A DNA stretch of 64,000 nucleotides, taken from contig JARVLF010000002.1 in the NCBI GenBank assembly GCA_030849465.1, positions 1 to 64,000 of the forward strand, written 5' to 3'. The notes under the pieces are model-generated. The model was given only the letters and a program-made list of their open reading frames with translations, did not search any database and had not been told where the DNA came from. The position numbers and the translations under genes are program-made. Below are positions 8,692 to 19,045 of this stretch, in pieces. Origin of the DNA: Moesziomyces globuligerus (lineage: Eukaryota; Basidiomycota; Ustilaginomycetes; Ustilaginales; Ustilaginaceae). The number at the start of each line of letters is the position of its first letter. Positions within the stretch are counted from its first letter, which is position 1.

Positions 8692-10759
8692 CTACTGCCT
8701 AGAGTGTGTCAGCACCTCGTATCCATCACCCATAAGCTTGACAAGGCCCACATATGGCCCAACGCTGCCAACCGGAATGACCTGGCAGGACCACGCTCTG
8801 CGCAGAAGCATGAGGTGGGCAATGTGAGTGTTGAACGCACCTGCCACACCGTGCAGCAGCAAGACCTCCTCCTCCGTGCTGAGCTCTGCATCACGCACAG
8901 CCAGCTTGTTGATGCAGGCATGGACGGCAACCCTGCTCCGTGCACCAATGTGATGCTCCACTGCCAGAGTGTTGTCCCGCAGCCAGTCTGTTGCTGCCTC
9001 CTGGATCTCAATGGGACCTGGCCCACCGTGTTGATCTTCCAACGCAAAGGAGAGGCACTCCAGCATGGACTCGCGCATGCTGGCAAACTCATGCGTGCGG
9101 ACAAGACTGCTGAGGTCCCTCCGCTGGCTGAGCTTGCGGACAGCTTGGTCTGCAGGTATGCTTGCAAACAGCAGCCGTGCTGGATCCACAATGAGCGTGC
9201 TGAGGTCAACGCCCAGCTGCCGGTTGAATGCCAGCGTGGCAATGTGCATGCGGAATTTCTGCGCGCCAAGGGTGGCTCGGCACTCAGTGCAGCGGATGCG
9301 GAACTGATGGGCACCTCCACAGAGGATGTACGTGCCCACGCGCCGGCAACCCTGGCACCGCAGGTGGATTTGAATGTGCCCAAACAAATTCTTGGTCCGC
9401 TTGGGCGTGCTGAACCGCTCCAGCTCTTGCGCCAGATCCACCGCAGCTTGGTTGGACACCCACCATGCGGTGGGACTGTCCAGCGCTGTGGGCCGTCTGC
9501 CCGGATGCCAACCCATTGCATTGTACAGGTCCACCACGGCTTGCCGCTGCAGCCGTGTGGACTGCTTGCTGCTGTTGCCCCGGAAGAGCTGCTTCTGCTC
9601 TGCAACAGCAAGCAGCACGTCAAGATCCCTGAACATGTCTTCTTTCTTGATGGTGTGTGTCAGCAGCTGCTGCACTCCTGCTTGTGCAGTGAACAGGTAG
9701 CGTGGATCAAGGAAGCGGCTTGCCTTTGCCACTTGCTGCGCCTGCTGCATGGTGGCCGCTTGCACGGTGAGCTCCAGCCGGATGCCGCTGCCCACCTCTG
9801 GTGCTGTGCCAGAGACGCGCTCTTTCCACCTCTGCAGTGTGGCAATGCGGTCTTTCCAGCACCAGCTGGGGTGCAGACGGTGCTTCTGCCTCCTCCTCAG
9901 CAGTGTCAAGAGCAGGCAGCAGTACCACAATACCGTCTGCTGGCATGTCTTGAACATCTTGCAGCTCTAGCGTATGCTGGGGACGTGCTTGTGTTGGTGC
10001 TGCAGGTCCTTCTTGGGGAAGGTACGGTAGCGTCTCTCCGTCTTCCTCTCCGCCTGACTCCTGCTCAGAGTCCGCGTTGACGTCAGGTCCATGGGGAGAT
10101 AGGGTGGGCACTAGACCAGGAGACGCGTCAATTTCCAGGGAAATGTCCATCTCCAGTCCGTCTCCGTCTCCATCTTGCCCAGACTCTGGCTCTGGATCCA
10201 CGTCTGGCTCCCGCTCAGAATCAGAGACGTGTGTCTCCGCTGGAAAATCCAAGATTGGGCTCGGAGGCAGGCTGGGCACCAGACCAGGAGATGCGTCAAT
10301 TTCCTGGAAATTCTCCTCCTCCACATCTGCCTCTGTGCCTGTTGCCTCTGGGGCCAGTGGTGAGCTGGGAGACGGTGATGCTGTGTGCACGGGTGCTGGG
10401 CTTGCACTTGGAGGCGGCAGCGGGGCCAGAGCCTGCGCCAGCGCTGACGCAGCTGCCACAATGGCGGCTGCTGCCTGCTCTGCCGGTGCTGATTCTGACT
10501 GTGCTGGAGCAAAATCTTCTGCTGCTGCAGCGGCTGCTGCTGTGGGCTGGGACCGTACACCCTGGCACTTACGGATGCCCTGGTGCTTGCGCAGTGCCGC
10601 AGCATTCACCACTACCTGGCCGCACTGGCATGCAACCAGCCCAACAGCAGCAGCAGCCTCCTGACTGACGTGTGCACCGCTGTGCGCCTTGCGCAAATGA
10701 TTGGTGATGTTTGTTGCCGCATAGGAGAGACCGCAAACAGGGCAGGTTGTCCGTGACAT
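8692..10759 (-). pseudogene. Zinc-finger protein, copy 3, with a 743-bp internal deletion
   Basis: Starts at the ATG at 10759 and ends at the TAG at 8692. Near 9856 the linker (PQLVL) is fused to a point in the middle domain; relative to the 6468 copy, 743 bp (4823-5565 there) are missing, which is not a multiple of three. Downstream, the frame from 9840 to 8692 is fully open, through the site where other copies are frameshifted, the zinc ribbon and a true C-terminus ending THSRQ. This copy therefore defines the real 3' half of the gene and shows the protein was one ORF of about 950 codons. Confidence 0.75.
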
Positions 10760-10826
10760 ATTGGCTGGCAGAGGGGAGTGGGTGATGTGATGGGCATTGA
10801 CGGGTGCACATCTCTGCTACTTGCCC

Positions 10827-11033
10827 TTGACGGTCTCCCTTTTGTAGCTGACCATTTCACCAACTGTAGTGGACCGTCTCTCTGACTGTAGTGGACCGTC
10901 TCCATTTTTGAAGCAGACCGTCTTTATTTCTGAAGTGGACCGTCTTGATTTTTGAAGCAGACCGTCTTGATTTTTGAAGCGGACTGTCTTCCTGTGAAAT
11001 TCAACGCGTCAGATTTTTGAATTGGACCGTCTT
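10827..11033 (-). repeat. 22-bp phased GACYGTCT array upstream of zinc-finger copy 3
   Basis: Same array at the same distance from the ATG at 10759, with repeats from 10872 at 22-bp steps. Confidence 0.85.
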
Positions 11034-11110
11034 CCATGAGGGCAGACCAGGGACCGCTGGATGCGGAGCGCGTCCAAAAGTTGGAAACCCACCGTCAAAA
11101 GGATCTGGAA

Positions 11111-11161
11111 CCCTAACCCTAACCCTAACCCTAACCCTAACCCTAACCCTAACCCTAACCC
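11111..11161. repeat. Interstitial telomere tract, 8.5 repeats
   Basis: (CCCTAA)8.5, the same length as the tract at 2740-2790, which heads the near-identical unit alpha. Confidence 0.95.
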
Positions 11162-11604
11162 AAGGCGAGTTTAAAAACCGCCTGGTAACCCCCTTTGCTA
11201 GGCGAGTTTAAAAACGCACCTGGACAGGCTCTTTGCTTGGCAAGTTTAAAACCCACCTGGACAGGCACTAACCTACCTGGACATGGCCAGCAGACCTTAG
11301 TCCAATTGACCAAACAGCCATTGTGCTGCCAGGCAGGTTTAAAAACCCACCTGGACAGGCTCTTTGCTTGGCAAGTTTAAAAACCCGCCTGGACAGGCTC
11401 TTTGCTCGGCGAGTTTAAAAACCCACCTGGACAGGCGCTAACCTACCTGGACATGGCCAGCAGACCTTAGTCCAATTGACCAAACAGCCATTGTGCTGCC
11501 AGGCAGGTTTAAAAACCCGCCTGGACAGGCTCTTTGCTAGGCAAGTTTAAAAACCGCCTGGTAACCCTCTTTGCTCGGCGAGTTTAAAAACGCACCTGGG
11601 TTTG
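11162..11604. repeat. Palindrome array with GTTTAAAAAC core
   Basis: Third copy of the array described at 2791-3232, with few base changes. Confidence 0.85.
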
Positions 11605-11659
11605 ACGATTGGACCACGGTCTGCTGGCCAACCTGGTTCACCAAACTGGTTTGCTGCTG

Positions 11660-12099
11660 TTACTGGCTTGCTAGTAGTGTGTCTAGTCTGTCACCAGCAA
11701 TGATACTCAGTGGCTTCTCGTTGAAGATGCTCTGCCGGAAGAATCCACTGAATGCCCACCGTGCATCCCCATTGCCACCAGCTTGGAGGGAGCGGTGGAA
11801 GTATGTGTGTGAGTTGAGCACAAGAATGGTGTGCGGCTCCACCCTGATGCTGACTCCAAACTGGGGAAGCGCAAGCAATGCCGGCTCTCCAAAGTTGAAG
11901 AGAAGCGACGGTATGCAGTCAAGATCATCACGGTGAACCCCACCGTCAGAGGGGAAGCCCGTGAAGAAGGCAACTGTGGACCACCACGGATGCAGAAGCT
12001 CCGTGCTCTTTCCAAAATAGCTCTCTAGCCACCTGCGGTGCGGCGCTCGAGCAGCAAGGCTACTTGCAAAGTCTGTGTTGATCTTGTCTTTGAGTGTCC
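11660..12099 (-). pseudogene. TET/JBP-like oxygenase, C-terminal fragment (unit alpha')
   Basis: Same fragment and same deletion joint as 3288-3727 (TGTCC joined to AACGCC at 12099), with only a few substitutions. The HRD motif is retained, but the first 180 residues are missing. Confidence 0.8.
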
Positions 12100-14843
12100 A
12101 ACGCCGCCAACCGGAATGACCTGGCAGGACCACGCTCTGCGCAGAAGCGTGAGGTGGGCAATGTGAGTGTTGAACGCACCTGCCACACCGTGCAGCAGCA
12201 AGACCTCCTCCTCCGTGCTGAGCTCTGCATCACGCACAGCCAGCTTGTTGATGCAGGCATGGACGGCAACCCTGCTCCGTGCACCAATGTGATGCTCCAC
12301 TGCCAGAGTGTTGTCCCGCAGCCAGTCTGTTGCTGCCTCCTGGATCTCAATGGGACCTGGCCCACCGTGTTGATCTTCCAATGCAAAGGAGAGGCACTCC
12401 AGCATGGACTCGCGCATGCTGGCAAACTCATGCGTGCGGACAAGACCACTGAGGTCCCTCCGCTGGCTGAGCTTGCAGACAGCTTGGTCTGCAGGTATGC
12501 TTGCAAACAGCAGCCGTGCTGGATCCACAATGAGCGTGCTGAGGTCAACGCCCAGCTGCCGGTTGAATGCCAGCGTGGCAATGTGCATGCGGAATTTCTG
12601 CGCGCCAAGGGTGGCTCGGCACTCAGTGCAGCGGATGCGGAACTGATGGGCACCTCCACAGAGGATGTACGTGCCCACGCGCCGGCAACCCTGGCACCGC
12701 AGGTGGATTTGAATGTGCCCAAACAAATTCTTGGTCCGCTTGGGCGTGCTGAACCGCTCCAGCTCTTGCGCCAGATCCACCGCAGCTTGGTTGGACACCC
12801 ACCATGCGGTGGGACTGTCCAGCGCTGTGGGCCGTCTGCCCGGATGCCAACCCATTGCATTGTACAGGTCCACCACGGCTTGCCGCTGCAGCCGTGTGGA
12901 CTGCTTGCTGCTGTTGCCCCGGAAGAGCTGCTTCTGCTCTGCAACAGCAAGCAGCACGTCAGGTCCCTGAACATGTCTTCTTTCTTGATGGTGTGCGTCA
13001 GCAGCTGCTGCACCCCTGCTTGTGCGGTGAACAGGTAGCGTGGATCAAGGAAGCGGCTTGCCTTTGCCACTTGCTGCGCCTGCTGCATGGTGGCCGCTTG
13101 CACGGTGAGCTCCAGCCGGATGCCGCTGCCCACCTCTGGTGCTGTGCCAGAGACGCGCTCTTTCCACCTCTGCAGTGTGGCAATGCGGTCTTTCACCGTC
13201 TTCATGATCATCGGCTGACCTCCCTGCCCGGCACCTGCTGCTCCGGCTTTGAGCAGGTGCGTGAGTTTGGAATATGCCTTGAAATGGGAAATTCCATCTG
13301 CACGGTGAGCCCATCGCAGCTCCACACTGCCAAAACCACGGCCAACGCGCAGAGCGCTGGGATACTGCTTGTAGCCGCCCTTCTTTGTTTTGGGTGCAAG
13401 CAGCGTGACGTGGCCTGTGTCCACCGTGCAGCCAATGTCAAACACATTGAACGCCTGCATTGGATGCTCTGCTAGCGCAGCTGGATCCAGGAAGCGGTGG
13501 ATGGCCACCTTGAAGCCGTATGCACCCATGCGTACACTCTGGCAGCCTATGTCCTGCAGCGCCTCCACCAGGATGCTGATCTCCACCCGCAGCTCTCCAA
13601 AGGTGAGCGTCTTGGCGTGTTCAGAGGGGACAAGGATGGCGTGTTGTGGCGGTCCCTGCAGCCGTGCTACAAGGGGGAGCTTGAACTGCGGTTCAAAGCG
13701 GAAGACCACCTTGAGCTCGGCAAAATAGACCCAATTGTCAAAGACGTGCATGTCCTTGAAATCAGGTGCATGGCTGATCAAGGACGCGTAGCAGCCAGCT
13801 GGAAAAATCTGCAGCATGCTGGCAGGAGAAATTGTCACCGCAAAGGAGTCCACATCCGTGTGGACAGGCACGTCCCAGTTGGAAATTGGTGCCATGGCTG
13901 GGATAGGCGGGAGTTCTGGAAGCTGCTCCCCTGTGTCCAGCACCAGCTGGGGTGCAGACAGTGCTTCTGCCTCCTCCTCAGCGGTGTCAAGAGCAGGCAG
14001 CAGTACCACAATACCGTCTGCTGGCATGTCTTGAACATCTTGCAGCTCTAGTGTATGCTGGGGACATGCTTGTGTTGGTGCCGCAGGTCCTTCTTGGGGA
14101 AGGTACGGTAGCGTCTCTCTGTCTTCTTCTCCATCCAACTCCTGGTCAGAGTCCGTGTTGGTGTCAGGTCCATGTGGAGATAGGCTGGGCACAAGACCAG
14201 GAGACGCGTCAATTTCCAGGGAAATGTCCATCTCCAGTCCGTCTCCATCTCCATCTTGCCCAGACTCTGGCTCTGGATCCACATCTGGCTCCCGCTCAGA
14301 ATCAGAGATGTGTGTCTCCGCTGGAAAATCCAAGATTGGGCTTGGAGGCAGGCTGGGCACCAGACCAGAAGACGCGTCAATTTCCTGGAAATTCTCCTCC
14401 TCCACATCTGCCTCCGTGCCTGTTGCCTCCGGGGCCAGTGGTGAGCTGCAGGACGGTGATGCTGTGTGCACGGGTGCTGGGCTTGCACTTGGAGGCGGCA
14501 GCGGGGCCAGAGCCTGCGCCAGCGCTGATGCAGCTGCCACAATGGCTGCTGCTGCAGTCTGCTCTGCCGGCGCTGATTCTGACTGTGCTGGAGCAAAATT
14601 TTCTGCTGCTGCAGCTGCTGCTGCTGTGGGCTGGGACTGTACACCCTGGCACTTACGGATGCCCTGGTGCTTGCGCAGTGCCGCAGCATTCACCACTACC
14701 TGGCCGCACTGGCATGCAACCAGCCCAACAGCAGCAGCAGCCTCCTGACTGACGTGTGCACCGCTGTGCGCCTTGCGCAAATGATTGGTGATGTTTGTTG
14801 CCGCATAGGAGAGACCGCAAACAGGGCAGGTTGTCCATGACAT
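12100..14843 (-). pseudogene. Zinc-finger protein, copy 4, frameshifted and lacking its end
   Basis: ATG at 14843 (MSWTTCPVCG). It carries the same one-base frameshift (near 12962) and the same 3' deletion as copy 2, so the two derive from one damaged parent. Its first 300 codons are more diverged from copies 2 and 3 than the rest (for example QELDGEED in place of QESGGEED, and an extra Thr-Ala near residue 95) and resemble copy 5, which suggests a recombination break between copy types within the linker. Confidence 0.75.
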
Positions 14844-14910
14844 ATTGGCTGGCGGAGGGGAGTGGGTGATGTGATGGGCATTGACGGGTGCACATCTCTG
14901 CTACTTGCCC

Positions 14911-15142
14911 TTGACGGTCTCCCTTTTGTAGCTGACCGTCTCTCTGACTGTAGCTGACCGTCTCTCTGACTGTAGCAGACTGTCTCTCTGACTGTAGTGG
15001 ACCGTCTCCCTTTTTGAAGCAGACTGTCTTTATTTCTGAAGTGGACCGTCTTGATTTTTGAAGCAGACTGTCTTGATTTTTGAAGCGGACTGTCTTCCTG
15101 TGAAATTCAACGCGTCAGATCTTTGAATTGGACCGTCTTCCA
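14911..15142 (-). repeat. GACYGTCT array upstream of zinc-finger copy 4 (variant)
   Basis: Same repeat family, but the ATG-proximal part has three extra units of TCTCTGACTGTAG type, so the array has expanded relative to copies 1-3. It is followed by GGATCTGGAA and only two CCCTAA repeats (15217-15228). Confidence 0.8.
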
Positions 15143-15216
15143 TGAGGGCAGACCAGGGAGCGCTGGATGCCAAGCGCGTCCAAAAGTTGGAAACCCACCG
15201 TCAAAAGGATCTGGAA

Positions 15217-15345
15217 CCCTAACCCTAGCTGATCAACTTGAGTGGGGTTAAGCAAGCTTACTGCTCTGAAGGACCCATAGAACAAGTTTACTTAAGACCC
15301 CAAGTAACCCTCAGTACCCCAACCCCAAGGGGCGCACCTTGTAAC
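15217..15345. repeat. Degenerate telomere tract plus a piece of the 446-bp repeat
   Basis: Two CCCTAA units (15217-15228), then TGATCAACTTGAGTGGGG and AAGTTTACTTAAGACCCCAA, both found in the 1-1426 repeat, ending AAGGGGCGCACCTTGTAAC. It joins the zinc-finger gene at about 15346, mirroring the layout at 1-1502. Confidence 0.8.
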
Positions 15346-16475
15346 TTGGCAAAATAGACCCAATTGTCAAAGACGTGCATGTCCTTGAAATCAGGTGCAT
15401 GGCTGATCAAGGACGCGTAGCAGCCAGCTGGAAAAATCTGAAGCATGCTGGCAGGAGAAATTGTCACCGCAAAGGAGTCCACATCTGTGTGGACAGGCAC
15501 GTCCCAGTTGGAAATTGGTGCCATGGCTGGGATAGGCGGGAGTTCTGGAAGCTGCTCCCCTGTGTCCAGCACCAGCTGGGGTGCAGATGGTGCTTCTGCC
15601 TCCTCCTCAGCGGTGTCAAGAGCAGGCAGCAGTACCACAATACCGTCTGCTGGCATGTCTTGAACATCTTGCAGCTCTAGTGTATGCTGGGGACATGCTT
15701 GTGTTGGTGCTGCAGGTCCTTCTTGGGGAAGGTACGGTAGCGTCTCTCCGTCTTCTTCTCCATCCAACTCCTGGTCAGAGTCCGTGTCGGTGTCAGGTCC
15801 ATGTGGAGATAGGCTGGGCACGAGACCAGGAGACGCGTCAATTTCCAGGGAAATGTCCATCTCCAGTCCGTCTCTGTCTCCATCTCCATCTTTCCCAGAC
15901 TCTGGCTCTGGATCCACGTCTGGCTCCTGCTCAGAATCAGAGCCATGTGTCTCCGCTGGAAAATCCAAGATTGGGCTCGGAGGCAGGCTGGGCACCAGAC
16001 CAGAAGACGCGTCAATTTCCTGGAAATTCTCCTCCTCCACATCTGCCTCCGTGCCTGTTGCCTCTGGGGCCAGTGGTGAGCTGGGAGACGGTGATGCTGT
16101 GTGCATGGGTGCTGGGCTTGCACTTGGAGGCAGCAGCAGGGCCAGAGCCTGCGCCAGCGCTGACACAGCTGCCACAATGACGGCTGCTGCCTGCTCTGCC
16201 GGTGCTGATTCTGACTGTGCTGGAGCAAAATTTTCTGCTGCTGCAGCTGCTGCTGCTGTGGGCTGGGACTGTACACCCTGGCACTTACGGATGCCCTGGT
16301 GCTTGCGCAGTGCCGCAGCATTCACCACTACCTGGCCGCACTGGCATGCAACCAGCCCAACAGCAGCAGCAGCCTCCTGACTGACGTGTGCACCGCTGTG
16401 CGCCTTGCGCAAATGATTGGTGATGTTTGTTGCCGCATAGGAGAGACCGCAAACAGGGCAGGTTGTCCATGACAT
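15346..16475 (-). pseudogene. Zinc-finger protein, copy 5, truncated after about 376 codons
   Basis: The centromere-most copy. The ATG at 16475 opens through both zinc fingers, the acidic linker and the first 60 or so residues of the middle domain, then runs into the 446-bp repeat fragment, which supplies a chance tail and stop at 15288. Sequence variants are shared partly with copy 1 (VIVAAVSALA) and partly with copy 4 (start MSWTT). Confidence 0.75.
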
Positions 16476-16539
16476 ATTGGCTGGCGGAGGGGAGTGGGTG
16501 ATGTGATGGGCATTGACGGGTGCACATCTCTGCTACTTG

Positions 16540-16873
16540 CCCTTGACGGTCTCCCTTTTGTAGCTGACCATTTCACCAACTGTAGTGGACCGTCTCTCTG
16601 ACTGCGGTGGACCGTCTCCATTTTTGAAGCGGACTGTCTCTCTGACTGTAGTGGACCGTCTCCATTTTTGAAGCAGACCGTCTTTATTTCTGAAGTGGAC
16701 CGTCTTGATTTTTGAAGCAGACCGTCTTGATTCTTGAAGCGGACTGTCTTCCTGTGAAATTCAATGCGTCAGATTTTTGAATTGGACCGTCTTCCATGAG
16801 GGCAGACCAGGGACCGCTGGATGCCGAGCGCGTCCAAAAGTTGGAAACCCACCGTCAAAAGGATCTGGAACCC
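16540..16873 (-). repeat. GACYGTCT array and inner end of the element array
   Basis: Fifth copy of the 22-bp array, with one extra TCTCTGACTG unit, upstream of the ATG at 16475. It ends at GGATCTGGAA followed by CCCCATAGCC; all repeat similarity stops here, marking the boundary between subtelomere and single-copy chromosome. Confidence 0.8.
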
Positions 16874-18905
16874 CATAGCCAGTATCAGGCACACGACCCC
16901 TGACACCAACTTGGCTAAAGCACTCTTGTTTGAACACCCTCAATCTTTAAATTGATGAGCATTACTCTTGGACCGCGCGTTGAACGTTCCTAGTCTCACA
17001 GCTGTAGCAGACTGCCTCAAATTGAAAGCGGCCTGACCTTGGCTTGAAGCGTGACGGAAAAATGACTCTGCCCCCGGGCCAGAAATTAGTGCTGAAAGAG
17101 CGCGACGGCATTGAATCTGTATATTCACGGCGCAGAACCCATTTGCAAATTCTTCGGCCAAAAGGGAGGAAAAAAGAATGACAGGAATGGAAACACAGGG
17201 GATCGAACCCCGGACCTTCGCTTTTCCGGACCGCGAACTTGGAGATCCTAGGTATGCGGAAGCGACGTCATACCACTAGACCATATTCCCGAGCTTGTTC
17301 GCCGAGGTCGAGCTCTGCAGTTATATTTCTTTCAACCACCTCGAGAAGTTCAGCGCACAGTTCTCGCCGCTGGGAAACCGTCCAGAGCCAGCAGAGCGTG
17401 GTTTGTTCATCGGTCAATTCGGCTGCTCACGTTCCAGCGAGGTGGCAGCTTGCACAGTCTGAGGGACATGTCTGGACTTTAGTCGCAAGCCGTACTCGCA
17501 CGCGAGCGTGCAACGGCGTCGTACTGTGCAACTGCATCAGGGAGAACGCACCTACGGCGTCGAAATGCAAGCGTTTCACGGCAGCTGGGGATCTGCAAAT
17601 TGGGGAACCAGCGATCGACAGCAGTCCCACGACGTACGTGCGAAGTCGCATTACCAAGACCAAGACAACTTTCCTGCGTGCCAGCAAAGGCGCAGCTCGA
17701 ACGCAGCTTTGGAGCCCCGCGAATCGCTTCGGAGAAGCGCGTGACCGCTAATGTCGATTCCGAGATGACCACGGGGGCTAGACGGCCTGTGCATGTGTGT
17801 GTGTGTGTGTGCAGAGGACCTTGCGGCAACGGGTCGTTCTGAGCCGGAAAATATGTACGCATTGGATCACAGTTCAGCGCTGGTTGCGAAATCGTCTGCA
17901 CAAGACTCAGACCCGGAACGGGACGATGATCTCCATCTTAAACTTGCCCGGTGACTTGTTAGTGAGGCAGCTGTCAGGCTGAGCAGCCTAAGCGCTTTGG
18001 ACCCCCCGAATTGCGGCCGTTCGCGGGGCATGCGCCCGCTGCACCGACTTTGAGCCTGTGGAGATTACCGCTCGGCTGCGACAACCAGGTTCATGCGTTA
18101 AGCGACGATCATGCGCAGAGACCGGCCATCTTTGCTCCGGACGAGAGTATGGCGGCAAGCTTTTGGACGCATGGACAGCTGCCATTGTGACACTCCTTGA
18201 AGCCCGACGCCTGCGGTAGCTAATGCATCAGTGCGGCGTGACCGGCAACCGACCGATCCATCTGCCGGTATCGTGTCCGTGCCATAGCTTCTGTGTGGGG
18301 CGGACGATCAATGCTGATTTTGGGGTCCCGGTCACTTCTTGCAATCGTCGCTCAATCTTAGACCATCCAGCAGCATCGTATTCAGCGCAGACTGAATGCT
18401 CAACGGAGACAAGTCCGGTGGGAACAGAGGTGAAGGGCAGCACCAGGTAAGCCATGTTGCTACGATAGCCCCTGTTGCTGGCTTTTATTGTGCAACGACC
18501 GGCAACCTCTGCAACGATTCCGCGAACTGCCACCAACGCAGCGGGATCCCCCCTCTTTGCCTCACTCAGCTCTTGGTGGTTGGTTGCATCTCGCTTGTGG
18601 CGTTCCGACGGAGGCGGGGGTGGGTCGATGAAAGAAGGCAAACATTTACGCCCAAGCGTGCCACCATCCTGGTGACCGCACCTAGCCGCATTGTAACGGG
18701 CTCTGACAGCCCACTCAACATGATGAAACGGGGCCTCAGGTGCTCCCACAAGGCCCTACTCCGGCTGCTCCCACGTAATGGAGACACGCTCGGACCTGTT
18801 CACCACGCCCGGCTCGACCTTCACAAGATTGCGGAACGTGGGTGAGGCATCCTTGCCCTTTTGGCCGAGCATCGAGCGTCCAGCACGCATGTAAGTGCAA
18901 ACACG
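16874..18905. other. Gene-poor stretch between subtelomere and first single-copy gene
   Basis: Apart from the tRNA-like gene (17188-17290) and a short TG run near 17794-17811, I see no feature. Open frames here have no recognisable domains and overlap one another on both strands. Confidence 0.6.
17188..17290 (-). tRNA. tRNA-like gene with an intron, identity unresolved
   Basis: Minus strand folds as a cloverleaf: acceptor GGGAATA with TGTTTCC plus A73, A box TGGTCTAGTGGTATGAC, anticodon stem TCGCT with AGCGA, variable AGGTC, T arm CGGGG-TTCGATC-CCCTG. The loop region is about 31 nt too long, as expected for an intron after position 37, and TTCCG can pair with CGGAA in it. In the best fold the position that should be U33 is C, so the anticodon is unclear (CCG or TCC by shifting one base). 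A damaged tRNA copy is a real alternative. No other RNA gene was seen in the window. Confidence 0.6.
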
Positions 18906-18911
18906 TATAAA
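18906..18911 (+). promoter_or_regulatory. TATA box of the GH62 gene
   Basis: TATAAA 135-140 bp before the ATG at 19046. A clear TATA box fits an inducible, highly expressed secreted enzyme. Confidence 0.5.
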
Positions 18912-19045
18912 GAAGCGATCCTGTGGGCTCCCGTATCCATCTGAGGAGCATCCCGCCGCCAGTCCCTCGTCAGCGTTTCCCGACGTCGTTACCATTCGTC
19001 AGCAAACCTCGGCGTCCAACCCCCAGCAGTGGACTGTTCGCCAAG

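Larger units (their letters stand above)
1..16873 (-). mobile_element. Subtelomeric array of telomere-bounded composite elements
   Basis: Head-to-tail copies of one element, all in the same direction, with transcription toward the chromosome end on the left. Three long units run 2740-6819, 6820-11110 and 11111-15216. Truncated copies lie at 1502-2739 and 15346-16873. Each long unit, read on the minus strand, has a 22-bp repeat array, a zinc-finger gene, an oxygenase gene or fragment, a palindrome array and a (TTAGGG)n tract. No reverse transcriptase, helicase or recognisable transposase was seen. The layout is like yeast Y' elements, which are also tandem and separated by telomere tracts; that comparison is an inference from architecture only. 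Confidence 0.8.

Noticed and set aside
1..16873. CRISPR-like array from the regular 22-bp and 37-bp repeats
   Set aside because: Spacers are not unique, repeats are degenerate and the genome is eukaryotic; they are tandem repeats of a subtelomeric element.
1..16873. Telomere-linked RecQ helicase, expected in smut subtelomeres
   Set aside because: No Walker A, DEAH or helicase C-terminal motif in any frame.
17239..17751. 170-codon plus-strand ORF
   Set aside because: Overlaps the tRNA-like gene, no domain, no similarity of codon use to the neighbouring genes.
18228..18749. 173-codon minus-strand ORF
   Set aside because: No domain or signal; lies in a stretch with equally long frames on both strands.
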